From positions 434,001 through 498,000 of the forward strand of contig JACKFD010000001.1 in assembly GCA_020632655.1 (NCBI GenBank): 64,000 nucleotides of DNA, given 5' to 3'. Positions 52,908-61,507 of the stretch are shown here, piece by piece. The DNA comes from Spirochaetaceae bacterium. GTDB lineage: Bacteria > Myxococcota_A > UBA9160 > UBA4427. A program made the position numbers and the translations under genes. Numbering within the stretch: position 1 is the first letter of the stretch; every line of letters starts with the position of its first letter. Under the pieces are notes generated by a model. That model did no database searches, had not been told where the DNA came from, and saw only the letters and a list, made by a program, of their open reading frames with translations.

Positions 52908-53270
52908 ATGAGCCCTGCCATGAGCCGATCGAAGAACGAACGGAAATCGGGTCGCTTCCCGGTGGACATCGAGTGTCACGGCACGGCGACGCGTCAGAAG
53001 GGGCGGGCCCTGCTCGCCGACGTGTCGCACGACGGCGCGCTGGTACTGAAGACGGGGATCGTGCCGATCCGTGGCGAGCTGATCGGGGTCACGGCGGACA
53101 CCGCCGCGGGACCGCTCCTGCTGATCGGCTGGTGCGTCCGCCACGTCGACGACGGCTTCGCCATCGAGTTCGACCACCTCGACGAGCGCGCGGCCGCCTT
53201 CATCGACGATCTGTCTTCGGTCGTGCCCACCCGCAGCCGCGGACGCATGACCGAGAAGCGCCGCCGCTAG
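52908..53270 (+). CDS. PilZ-domain c-di-GMP-binding protein
   Basis: 120 residues, essentially a stand-alone PilZ domain: RKSGRFPVDIECHGTA has the RxxxR loop, and LLADVSHDGALVL is the D/NxSxxG motif that contacts c-di-GMP; VDDGFAIEFDHL closes the barrel. ATG 52908 or 52920 (after a further ATGAGC). Possible effector for the EAL protein at 28.9 kb. Convergent with the MBL gene. Confidence 0.85.
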   Translation: MSPAMSRSKNERKSGRFPVDIECHGTATRQKGRALLADVSHDGALVLKTGIVPIRGELIGVTADTAAGPLLLIGWCVRHVDDGFAIEFDHLDERAAAFIDDLSSVVPTRSRGRMTEKRRR

Positions 53271-53292
53271 GCGCTTCGGCGCCGCGGCGCGC

Positions 53293-54240
53293 TCAGCTCG
53301 CGGGTCCGGCGACGAGGCTCCAGCGCGTCCCCCCCTCGGCGCAGGCCTCGCTTCGCGCGCGCCCCTCGCGCTCGAGCTTGCGCAGATGCGAGGTGACCGA
53401 CTGGGCCGCCGCGGGGAAGAGGCTCTCCGGGTAGCCGACGTAGATGCGCTCGACCATCGCCATGGCGAAGCGATCCCCCGCCGCGAGGGCGTCGAGGACC
53501 TGCTGCTCGCGCTGGCGCCGATGGGCGAGGTACTCGCGGAGCTTGGCCGTGCCGTCGTCGATGACCGGACCATGGGCGGGGTAGATGCGGGTCGGCCGCT
53601 CCTCGAGCAGGCGCTCGAGGGACGCCATGTAGTCGCCGAGATCGCCCGACTCGGCGGGGATGACCGTCGTGCCGATGCCGAGCACGTTGTCGCCGCTGAA
53701 GAGCGCGCGCTCCTCCTCGAGCAGGAAGCAGAGGTGGTCGGGCGCGTGTCCGGGCGTGTGGATCGCGCGGAGCGTTGCGCCCTCGGTCCGCACGATCCCG
53801 CCGTCGGCGAGCGTCTCGAGCGGGCCCTCGGCCAGGTCGTCGGGATTCGCGACGGCGATCGGGCTGACGCCGCCGTCCGGTCCGGCGAGCGTATGCTGGC
53901 GGGGCCAGGGCATCTTGAAGACGGGGACCTCGCCGAGCCGCTCGCGGATCTGATTCACGCCGCCGATGTGGTCGGGATGGGCGTGGGTGAGGACGATGCC
54001 CTCGATGCGCTGGACGCCGAGGCGGGCGAGGGCGTCTTCGAGGACGGGCCAGTACCCGGCGAGGCCGGATCCCGTGTCGAGCAGCAGGCGCGCGGGGCCC
54101 GTGCCCACGAGATAGGTATTCGTGCCGGGGCCCGTGAAGAGGCTCGGATTCTGACCGAGGGCCACGGCGACGCGCTCCGAGAGCACGGCGAAGTCCGGCA
54201 GCCGGGTGCCGCCCAGGATCTGCGGGGAAGCGTCGCCCAT
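53293..54240 (-). CDS. LACTB2-like metallo-beta-lactamase fold hydrolase
   Basis: 315 residues. Metal site THAHPDHIGG (H86-x-H88-x-D90-H91), His in AIHTPGHAPDHLCFLL, Asp in LFSGDNVLG and YPAHGPVI. The C-terminal RRQREQQVLDAL...VTSHLRKLEREGRA is the winged-helix-like tail of beta-lactamase-like protein 2, which in other organisms is a ribonuclease. ATG 54240 has GGAGGGACG upstream. It lies immediately downstream of pmbA, 13 bases apart, probably on the same transcript. Confidence 0.85.
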   Translation of the reverse strand: MGDASPQILGGTRLPDFAVLSERVAVALGQNPSLFTGPGTNTYLVGTGPARLLLDTGSGLAGYWPVLEDALARLGVQRIEGIVLTHAHPDHIGGVNQIRERLGEVPVFKMPWPRQHTLAGPDGGVSPIAVANPDDLAEGPLETLADGGIVRTEGATLRAIHTPGHAPDHLCFLLEEERALFSGDNVLGIGTTVIPAESGDLGDYMASLERLLEERPTRIYPAHGPVIDDGTAKLREYLAHRRQREQQVLDALAAGDRFAMAMVERIYVGYPESLFPAAAQSVTSHLRKLEREGRARSEACAEGGTRWSLVAGPAS

Positions 54241-54253
54241 CGTCCCTCCGTGG

Positions 54254-55600
54254 CTACTCGCCCGCGACCGTCATGCGCGCCACGCGCAGCGGCGGCGAGG
54301 CCGTCCGGCCGTGCCAGCGCAGCTCGGAGCCCACGCGGTCGATCGACGCGAGCATCTCGCCGAGATTGCCGGCGATCGTGATCTCCTCGACCGGGTGCAC
54401 GATCTCGCCCCCTTCGATCCAGAGCCCGGCGGCCCCGCGCGAATAGTCGCCCGTCGTCGGGTTGAAGCCCATGCCGATCAGCTCGGTCACGAGCAGGCCG
54501 CGGTCGATCTCCGCGATCAGCTCGTCGAGCGTGCCCTGCTGCGGCTCGAGCCAGAGATTCGTCGTGCCCACCCGGGGCGCCGAGCCGGTCCCGCGACTCG
54601 CGCTGCCCGTCGAGGCGAGATCGAGCTTGCGCGCCGCATAACAGTCGAGCAGCCAGGTCTCGAGTCGGCCCGCCTGGACGAGGATGTTGCGGCGCGTCGG
54701 CTGGCCCTCGCCGTCGAAGGGCTTGCTGCCCAGGCCGCCCGGCAGGCGACCGTCGTCGATGATCGTGACGAGCGGGCTCGCGATCGTCTCGCCCAGACGC
54801 CCCGCCAGGAAGCTCGCCTCCCGGTAGATCGAGTAGCCGTTCGCGCAGGACGCGAGCTGCCCGATCAGCGAGGGTGCCGTGCGGTCGTCGAAGAGCACGG
54901 GCACCTCGCAGGTCGGGACGCGCTTGCCGCCGAGCCGGCGCAGCGCCCGCCGGGCGGCCTCGCGGCCGACCGAGGCGGCGTCCTCGAGGTCCGCCAGCCG
55001 CCGCGCCGCGGTCATCCAGTAGTCGCGCTGCATCGACTCGCCTTCCCGCGCCAGGGGCTCGCAGAACAGACCATGGCTGGCGGACTCGTAGGCGCCGAGG
55101 AAGCCCCCGCTGTTCGCGTAGAGGACGCGGGCGAAGCCCGAGCTCGCCTGGCTGCCCTCGGAGTTCACGATGCGCGGGTCGCTCGCGCGGGCCGCGGCCT
55201 CGGCCCGGCGCGCGTCCTCGATGCGCGCCTCGAGCGGGACGTCGCGGTCGCTCGGGTCGAAGAGGGCCAGCTCGGGTCGGTCGTTCGCGAAGCCGCCATC
55301 GGGCAGACCCGCCATCGGGTCCGGCGCCGTCTCCCGGGCGAGGGCGACCGCCTCCTCGGCCATGCGGGCGACGGCATCCTCTGCCAGGTCGCTCGTCGAG
55401 ACCACGGCGGTCGTGCGGCCGCCCTTCGCGTCGACCAGCACCCGGATGCCGAGGCCGCGCTCCTGCGCCTGCTTCACGAACTCGACCTCGTCGCCGCGGA
55501 CCCGGACCTCGCGGTCGTCGCCCTCGACGAGCAGCACGTCCGCCTGGCTCGCGCCGGCGCGCCGTGCTGCGTCGAGCGCGCGGGCGGCCACGTCCTCCAT
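54254..55600 (-). CDS. pmbA: TldE/PmbA-family protein
   Basis: 448 residues; inactive partner of the TldD metalloprotease. The phrases VEFVKQAQERGLGIRVLVD, SGFARVLYANSGGFLG, ASFLAGRLGETIASPLVTIIDDG and TELIGMGFNPTTGDYSRGAAGLWIEGGE are typical, and the HExxxH of TldD is absent, as expected. ATG 55600 has AGGAG nine bases upstream. An alternative ATG 55618 overlaps the tldD stop but would place its only Shine-Dalgarno-like run directly against the start codon. Confidence 0.92.
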   Translation of the reverse strand: MEDVAARALDAARRAGASQADVLLVEGDDREVRVRGDEVEFVKQAQERGLGIRVLVDAKGGRTTAVVSTSDLAEDAVARMAEEAVALARETAPDPMAGLPDGGFANDRPELALFDPSDRDVPLEARIEDARRAEAAARASDPRIVNSEGSQASSGFARVLYANSGGFLGAYESASHGLFCEPLAREGESMQRDYWMTAARRLADLEDAASVGREAARRALRRLGGKRVPTCEVPVLFDDRTAPSLIGQLASCANGYSIYREASFLAGRLGETIASPLVTIIDDGRLPGGLGSKPFDGEGQPTRRNILVQAGRLETWLLDCYAARKLDLASTGSASRGTGSAPRVGTTNLWLEPQQGTLDELIAEIDRGLLVTELIGMGFNPTTGDYSRGAAGLWIEGGEIVHPVEEITIAGNLGEMLASIDRVGSELRWHGRTASPPLRVARMTVAGE

Positions 55601-55614
55601 CGATCGCGTGCTCC

Positions 55615-57087
55615 TCATCCCTCCGTGCCTCCGACCGTGAGCGCATCGACGCGGATCGTCGGCAGGCCCACGCCGACGGGCACGCCCTGGCCGTCCTTGC
55701 CGCAGGTGCCGACGCCCTCGTCGAGAGCGAGGTCGTGGCCGATGCGGCTGACGCGGGTGAGCACGTCGGGGCCGTTGCCGATCAGCGTCGCGCCCTTGAC
55801 CGGCGCACCGATCCGTCCGTTCTCGATCCGGTAGGCCTCGCTCGCGCTGAACACGAACTTGCCGCTCGTGATGTCGACCTGGCCGCCGCCGAAGGAGACC
55901 GCGTAGAGCCCGTCTTCGACCGAGCGCAGGATGTCCTCGGGATCGTCCTCGCCGGCGAGCATGAACGTATTCGTCATGCGCGGGAGCGGCAGATGCGCGT
56001 AGCTCTCGCGCCGACCGTTGCCCGTCGGCGCCATGCCCATCAGCTTCGCATTCAGCCGGTCCTGCATGTAGGCGACGAGCACGCCGTTCTCGATCAGCAC
56101 GTTGCGCCGGGTCGGCGTGCCCTCGTCGTCGACGTTGAGCGAGCCGCGTCGGCCGGGCAGCGTCCCGTCGTCGACGACCGTGACCCCCGGCGAGGCGACG
56201 CGCTGACCCAGGCGATCGGAGAAGGCCGAGGTCTTCTTGCGATTGAAGTCGCCCTCGAGACCGTGCCCGATCGCTTCGTGCAGGAGGATCCCGGGCCAGC
56301 CCGGTCCGAGCACGACGTCCATCGTGCCGGCGGGGCAGGGCTTCGCCTCGAGGTTGAGCAGCGCGATGCGGACGGCCTCGTCGACGAGGCCCTGCCAGCG
56401 CGCGGGCTCGCGCATCACGTCGAGCTCGAAACGTCCGCCGCCGCCCTGGTAGCCGATCTCGCGGCGCGTGCCGTCGCTCGCGATGACCTGCACGTTCACG
56501 CGCACGAGGGGCAGCACGTCGGCCGTGCGCGTCCCGTCGCTGGCGGCGACGAGCATGTGCTTGTGCTGCGTGACGATGCTCGCCATGACCTGCTTGATCT
56601 TCGGGCTTCGGGCGCGGGCGTAGGTCTCGATCTCGTTCAGCCACGAGACCTTCGCGGCGACCGGGACGTCGGTCGGCGCGGTCGTGACGGGGTAGAGATC
56701 GTGGGGCGGCGCGTGACTCGCGATCGAGACGGGGGCGTGCTCGCGCGGCGAGTCGGCGATCGCACGGGCGGTGCCGGCGGCGAGCCGCGCGCTCTCGATG
56801 CTGAGGTCGTCGGAGTGCGCGTAGCCCTGGCGCTCGCCGCGGATCGCGCGCACGCCGACGCCCTGCTCGAGGTGCCGGTCGCCGGACTTGACGATCCCTT
56901 CCTCGAGCGAGACCGAGTCCGTCGTCGTGTACTCGAAGTAGAGGTCCGCGTAGTCGACGTCGCGCTCGAGGGCCGTATCGAGGGCGGTCGCCAGGGCGCG
57001 GTCCGAGAGGTCGAAGCGGTCGTGGAAGAAGGCGAGGGCGCGGGTCGACACGGTCTCGCTCGGGCTCGTGCGGGGCGATCGGCTCAT
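55615..57087 (-). CDS. tldD: TldD metalloprotease
   Basis: 490 residues. The zinc site HEAIGHGLEGD (HExxxH) and the Cys ligand in GVGTCGKDGQGVPVG are present; GPGWPGILLHEAIGHG and DEGTPTRRNVLIENGVL are family marks. With PmbA it forms a barrel that digests unfolded peptides and matures microcins or cleaves CcdA. It is the first of the tldD-pmbA-MBL run. ATG 57087 begins MSRSPRTSPSETVS and has GGAGGAG upstream. Confidence 0.95.
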   Translation of the reverse strand: MSRSPRTSPSETVSTRALAFFHDRFDLSDRALATALDTALERDVDYADLYFEYTTTDSVSLEEGIVKSGDRHLEQGVGVRAIRGERQGYAHSDDLSIESARLAAGTARAIADSPREHAPVSIASHAPPHDLYPVTTAPTDVPVAAKVSWLNEIETYARARSPKIKQVMASIVTQHKHMLVAASDGTRTADVLPLVRVNVQVIASDGTRREIGYQGGGGRFELDVMREPARWQGLVDEAVRIALLNLEAKPCPAGTMDVVLGPGWPGILLHEAIGHGLEGDFNRKKTSAFSDRLGQRVASPGVTVVDDGTLPGRRGSLNVDDEGTPTRRNVLIENGVLVAYMQDRLNAKLMGMAPTGNGRRESYAHLPLPRMTNTFMLAGEDDPEDILRSVEDGLYAVSFGGGQVDITSGKFVFSASEAYRIENGRIGAPVKGATLIGNGPDVLTRVSRIGHDLALDEGVGTCGKDGQGVPVGVGLPTIRVDALTVGGTEG

Positions 57088-57244
57088 CGGGTCGCGTGCT
57101 CCTCCGGGTCCAGCGCGAAGGACGGCGCCTCGGCGCCGCCTCGCGCGCGGCGGGATCGCGTCCCGCCCGCCGGGCCGATGGGCCTGCGGGCGGGACGCCT
57201 GCGGTCGGCGAGGAGGGTAGCGGCCCCGACGTCCCGGGCAGACC

Positions 57245-57976
57245 TCACGAGGCCTCCTGCCTCGTCCGAGCGAGCAGGACGTCGAGCAGATCGTCGAGGC
57301 GAGCCACGTCCCGCACGTCCACGACCCGAACGCCCAGGCGCGCGATCTGCGCCAGCGTCTCCTTCGGGTCGTCGCCCACGTACGAGAGCGCCTCGAGCGG
57401 GACGCCCAGTCGTTCGGCGACGAGTCCGAAGAGGGCCGGGTCCGGCTTGCTGAGCCCGGTTCGCGCCGGGATCGCGAGGACCTCGAAAAATGGAGCCAGG
57501 TCGAGGGCTTCGAGGATGTCCGGAAGGCGATGGTCGAAGTTGCTGACGAGCGCCAGGCGGGCGCCCTCGGCGTGCAGGGCCGAAAGCAGGCTGCGGGCGC
57601 CCGGGCGCGGCCGCCAGGCGTCGGCCCGGCGATAGGTCTCGAAGAGATCGTTCGCGAAGGCCGTGCGGTCGGCGAAGCGCACGGTGCTGTCGGTGGCCTG
57701 GAAGGTCTGCCGCACGAGATCGTGCCACCAGGCGATCTCGGATCGGGCGCGCTCGCTCGGGTCGTCGCCGGGCGCCGAGCGCGGGGGCGCGCGCCGCAGC
57801 ACGCGTCGGAAGGCGTCGTCGAGTCGCCAGGCGGGCAGGTCGACGCCATGGGTGAGGGCGACCCGGCGGTAGACCTCGCCCACGGGCTCCGCCGTCTCGA
57901 TCAACGTGCCCGTGGCATCGAAGGCGACGGCCGGTCCGGCGCGGTCGCTGCGTTCGTCGCGGCTCGCGGGACTCAC
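57245..57976 (-). CDS. HAD-family hydrolase (HDHD3/REG-2 type)
   Basis: 243 residues. Motif I is VAFDATGTLIE (the second Asp of DxD is Thr, as in the REG-2/HDHD3 branch), motif II LALVSNFDHRLPDIL, Lys in GLSKPDPALFGLVAERLG and motif III/IV ALSYVGDDPKETLAQIARLG. Small phosphatase or dehalogenase-like enzyme, substrate unknown. Its GTG start overlaps the upstream ArsR-methyltransferase stop by four bases (GTGA). Confidence 0.85.
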   Translation of the reverse strand: MSPASRDERSDRAGPAVAFDATGTLIETAEPVGEVYRRVALTHGVDLPAWRLDDAFRRVLRRAPPRSAPGDDPSERARSEIAWWHDLVRQTFQATDSTVRFADRTAFANDLFETYRRADAWRPRPGARSLLSALHAEGARLALVSNFDHRLPDILEALDLAPFFEVLAIPARTGLSKPDPALFGLVAERLGVPLEALSYVGDDPKETLAQIARLGVRVVDVRDVARLDDLLDVLLARTRQEAS

Positions 57977-58956
57977 GCGTCGCGCGCCGGGGGGCGTCGT
58001 GCGACGGCCACGAAGCTCGCCGGCAGGTCGCGCTTCGCGTCCGGCTCCGGCTCCTGCTCGTCGAAGCGCAGGGTCTGGAGGCCGGCGGCGGCGAGCCAGT
58101 CCTCGACGGTCTCGCGCGGGAAGCCGAGCCAGAGCAGACCGAGCTCCGACTGCATCCAGGCGTGCTCGTGGGGCAGGAAGTCGACGAGCACGACGCGGCC
58201 GCCCGGCCGCACGATGCGCGCCATCTCGGCAATGGCGCGTTCGGGCTCGGCGAGCGAGTGGAGCACCATGTGCGCGAAGGCGGCGTCGACGCTCGCATCG
58301 TCGAGGGGCAGGGCATGGGCGTCACCGATCCGCAGCTCGAGGCGGCCGCTGGCTTCGCGCCGCATCGCCTCCCAGTTGCGTCGCGCTCCCTCGAGCATGG
58401 CCTCGGAGCGATCGAGACCCACCACGTCGAGACCCAGGCGCGCGAGCTCGAGGGCGAGCACGCCCGTGCCCGTACCGATGTCGGCGACCTCGAGGCCCTC
58501 GGGCACGAGCGCCGACATCGCGCGGGCCCGGAGCAGGTCGTCCCCGAAGACGCGTCGCAGGGCGTCCCACTCGGGTCCGACTGCGTCGAAGAAGCTCCGC
58601 CCGGTCCGCGCCTCCCGCGCCGCGAGGGTGCGTCGCAGCATGGCGTCGTCGCGCTCGGCCGTGGGGTCGCCGGCGAGCCCGCCCCGCGCGAGCGCCCACG
58701 CCTCGCGCCAGGGGCCCGAGTCCGGCAGCACCAGGCGATAGGCGACGAAGGTGCCCTCGCGTCGGTCCGCGAGCAGGCCGGCCTCGCGCAGGATCGCGAG
58801 ATGACGCGAGACCCGCGACTGCGCCATGCCGAGGATCGTCATCAGCTCGCCGACGATCAGCTCCTCCTGCTCGAGGAGCCGGAGGATCCGGAGGCGTGTC
58901 GGGTCGGCGAGGGTCTTGAAGACCTTCTGCAGGGCCTCGCCAGCGGGCGTCGTCAC
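57973..58956 (-). CDS. ArsR regulator fused to SAM-dependent methyltransferase
   Basis: 327 residues. N-terminal ArsR winged HTH: KTLADPTRLRILRLLEQEELIVGELM, then MAQSRVSRHLAILREAGLLADRREGTFVAYRL. The class I methyltransferase follows: EVADIGTGTGVLALELARLGLDVVGLDRS and DAAFAHMVLHSLAEPERAIAEMARIVRPGGRVVLVDF. No Cys ligands in the HTH, so the trigger is not arsenic-like; SAM or SAH sensing is plausible. GTG 58956 chosen for the GGAGG eight bases upstream; an extension to 59016 runs into 24-bp repeats. Confidence 0.85.
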   Translation of the reverse strand: MTTPAGEALQKVFKTLADPTRLRILRLLEQEELIVGELMTILGMAQSRVSRHLAILREAGLLADRREGTFVAYRLVLPDSGPWREAWALARGGLAGDPTAERDDAMLRRTLAAREARTGRSFFDAVGPEWDALRRVFGDDLLRARAMSALVPEGLEVADIGTGTGVLALELARLGLDVVGLDRSEAMLEGARRNWEAMRREASGRLELRIGDAHALPLDDASVDAAFAHMVLHSLAEPERAIAEMARIVRPGGRVVLVDFLPHEHAWMQSELGLLWLGFPRETVEDWLAAAGLQTLRFDEQEPEPDAKRDLPASFVAVARRPPARDA

Positions 58957-59006
58957 GCGGGAGCCTCCGTCCGGCGGGGTTCGTGCACCGGCGTACTGTA
59001 ACAAGA

Positions 59007-59078
59007 CCCGGCCCATCGCCGATGCGGCATCCCGGCCCTTCGCTGAAGCGGCACGCCGGGCCTTCGCTGGCGCGGCAG
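59007..59078. repeat. three imperfect 24-bp tandem repeats
   Basis: Units at 59007-59030, 59031-59054 and 59055-59078, each CCCGGCCC/T-rich centre followed by GCGGCA. They lie in the divergent region between the ArsR-methyltransferase gene and the ATP/ADP-carrier-like gene, so they could carry regulator sites; the first unit also has a small GCATCGGCGATG dyad. Confidence 0.8.
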
Positions 59079-59159
59079 GCCTGCGGTACCGTCCGGCGCG
59101 CTCCCCCGCCTCACTCGTTCGCGTGGACCCCGTCCACCCGCCGCCGAAGACGGCCCCCG

Positions 59160-60566
59160 ATGACCCGACCGACCCGAGACCCAGGGAGCGCCGACCCGCG
59201 TCTCGGCGTGCGTCGGCTGCTCGGCGTCGTCACCCGCGTCGAGTCCGAGGAGGTCGCCGCGAGCCTCGGACTGCTCGCGAGCGTCTTCCTGATCCTGCTC
59301 GCCTACTACCTGATCAAGCCCGCACGGGAGGGCTGGCTCGCGGTGTCGCCGGTCGGCGAGCTGTCGAAGATCGAGATCAAGGCCTACTCGAGCCTGGGGC
59401 AGGTGCTGCTGCTCGTGCCGCTGATGCGGTTCTACTCGCGACTGGTGGCGAGCTGGCCGCGGGGCCGGCTGGTCGCACGGGTCACGATCTTCCTGGGCTC
59501 GAATCTCGTGGTCTTCTGGCTGGTCCAGCCCGGCCTGCTGCTCGATCGGGCGCCCTGGGCGGGGATCGCCTTCTACCTCTGGGTCGGCGTCTTCAATGTG
59601 TTCATCGTCGCCCAGTTCTGGGCCTACGTCGCCGACTTCTACTCGACCGAGGCGGGGCGCCGGCTGATCCCCCTGATCGCGCTCGGTGCGAACGCCGGCG
59701 CGGTGGCCGGTGCCTGGCTCGCCGAGCGGCTGGTGAAGGGCTGGGCCGTCAGCGGGTACGACCTGCTGCTGCTCTCGGTCGCACCGCTCGCACTCTCGCT
59801 GGTCCTGCTGCTGCAGGCCGAGCGGCGGGGCCCGAGCGGGCAGGGGGCGCCGACCGGTCCCTCGGGCGGCGGGGCGCCTTCGCCGGGGCGGACGGATCGC
59901 GCGGCACTGGCGCTGATCCAGGGGCGCCCGCTGCTGGCGGCGATCGCGGGGCTGACGGTCGTGTTCGGCTGGGTCGGCGCCAACGGAGAGAATCTGCTCT
60001 TCTCCGCCGTCCAGAATGCCGTAGAGCTGCGTGCCGCTGCGGAGGGGATCGGGGACGGAGCTTCCCGTTCGGCCTTCGTGCTGGCGGAGACGACCGGCTT
60101 CTATGGGAACTTCTACTTCCAGGTCAACCTCGCGAGCTTCCTGCTGCAGGCCCTGGTCGCCTCCCGCCTGGTCCGCCTCGGCGGCTTCAGCGTCGTCTTC
60201 CTGTGCCTGCCGCTCGTGTCGGTCCTGGGGTACCTCGCGATGGCCGTCTTTCCCGTGCTGGCGGTGATCCAGGTGGCGAAGGTCACCGAGAATTCCACCA
60301 ACTACTCGATCCACAATACGGCCCGCGGCATCCTCTGGCTGCCGATGACGACGGAGGAGAAGTTCAAGGCGAAGCCCGCCGTGGACACGCTCTTCGTCCG
60401 TTGCGGCGACGGCCTGGCCGCGTTGACCGTCCTGGTGGCGGTGGATTGGCTCGGGGTGGTGCCGATTCGCATCTTCTGGCTGAACGTGGGGCTCGGCGTG
60501 CTCTGGGTCGGGCTGGCCCTGTGGATCGCCCGGGTCCGGCAGGGCCTCCTGGAGGAGGCGGTATGA
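59160..60566 (+). CDS. ATP/ADP-carrier (NTT/TLC)-like membrane transporter
   Basis: 468 residues with about twelve hydrophobic segments. The N-terminal SVFLILLAYYLIKPAREGWLA and the FWAYVADFYSTEAGRRLIPLIALGANAGAVAGAWLA segments match the nucleotide-transporter-like (NTT/MFS) family found in free-living bacteria, where substrate is often not ATP. ATG 59160 begins MTRPTRDPGSADP. Its stop overlaps the next gene (ATGA). First gene of a three-gene operon. Confidence 0.82.
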   Translation: MTRPTRDPGSADPRLGVRRLLGVVTRVESEEVAASLGLLASVFLILLAYYLIKPAREGWLAVSPVGELSKIEIKAYSSLGQVLLLVPLMRFYSRLVASWPRGRLVARVTIFLGSNLVVFWLVQPGLLLDRAPWAGIAFYLWVGVFNVFIVAQFWAYVADFYSTEAGRRLIPLIALGANAGAVAGAWLAERLVKGWAVSGYDLLLLSVAPLALSLVLLLQAERRGPSGQGAPTGPSGGGAPSPGRTDRAALALIQGRPLLAAIAGLTVVFGWVGANGENLLFSAVQNAVELRAAAEGIGDGASRSAFVLAETTGFYGNFYFQVNLASFLLQALVASRLVRLGGFSVVFLCLPLVSVLGYLAMAVFPVLAVIQVAKVTENSTNYSIHNTARGILWLPMTTEEKFKAKPAVDTLFVRCGDGLAALTVLVAVDWLGVVPIRIFWLNVGLGVLWVGLALWIARVRQGLLEEAV

Positions 60567-61507
60567 GTCGCGAGCGGATGCGCGGCCTCCGCGGGCGGGC
60601 CATCGCGCTCGTGCTCCTCGCCGGCCTGGTGGCCGCGGCGCCCGGGCGCGCCTTCATGCCGCTCTGGGACGCGACGGAGCCGACCCTCCAGGTCGAGCTC
60701 GAGAAGACCCTGCGCCGCCTCGGCCTGTCGCGGCTGATCGCCGAGGAGAAGCTCTCGGTCACCCTCGTGGGCATCAGCGACGCCGACTGTCCGCGCGTCG
60801 CCGGCGTGAACGAGAACGTCATGATGTACGCCGCGAGCATGCCGAAGCTGGCGATCCTGCTCGCGGCCTTCAAGCGCATCGAACGCGGCGAGATGGTGCT
60901 CGACGACGAGCTCTCGGACCTGATGACGCGCATGATCCGCTACTCGTCGAACAGCGCGGCGACCGAGGTGATGGATCGGGTCGGTCGCGAGTTCATCGCC
61001 CAGGTCCTGACGTCGCCCGAGCTCAAGCTCTACGATCGCGAGCACGGCGGTGGGCTCTGGGTCGGACGGGCCTACGCGAAGCGCGCTGCCTGGCGTCGCG
61101 ATCCGCTGCACAACCTGTCCCACGGCGCGACGACCATGCAGGTCGCGCGGCTCTACTACCTGCTCGAGGAGGATCGCCTGCTCGAGCCGTCGCTCGCCGA
61201 GCGGATGCGCGAGATGCTCTCCGAGCCCGGCGTGAACCACAAATTCGTGGCGGGCCTGCACGCCCGCTACCCGGGCGCCCTGATGTGGCGCAAGAGCGGC
61301 ACCTGGCGCGACTACCACTCGGACAGCGCGATCATCGAGCACGACGGCCGGCGCTACATTGCCGTGGCCATGGTGCAGAGTCCGAAGGGCGAGGAGATCC
61401 TACGGCGCCTGATCGTCGACCTGGATGCACTGATCTTCCGCGTGCCGGCGCGCTGTCCCGATCCGGACGGCCGGTACCGCTCGGTTCCCGCCCGGTCCGC
61501 GCCATGA
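60563..61507 (+). CDS. exported class-A-like serine hydrolase
   Basis: 314 residues. A signal peptide ends near residue 30 (PGRAF). Active-site motifs of class A beta-lactamases and PBPs are SMPK (S92-x-x-K95), SSN (128-130) and KSG (244-246). The E166 region is not obvious, so a peptidoglycan-active or esterase role is as likely as antibiotic hydrolysis. ATGA overlaps with both neighbours: the carrier upstream and the dikinase downstream. Confidence 0.85.
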   Translation: MSRERMRGLRGRAIALVLLAGLVAAAPGRAFMPLWDATEPTLQVELEKTLRRLGLSRLIAEEKLSVTLVGISDADCPRVAGVNENVMMYAASMPKLAILLAAFKRIERGEMVLDDELSDLMTRMIRYSSNSAATEVMDRVGREFIAQVLTSPELKLYDREHGGGLWVGRAYAKRAAWRRDPLHNLSHGATTMQVARLYYLLEEDRLLEPSLAERMREMLSEPGVNHKFVAGLHARYPGALMWRKSGTWRDYHSDSAIIEHDGRRYIAVAMVQSPKGEEILRRLIVDLDALIFRVPARCPDPDGRYRSVPARSAP

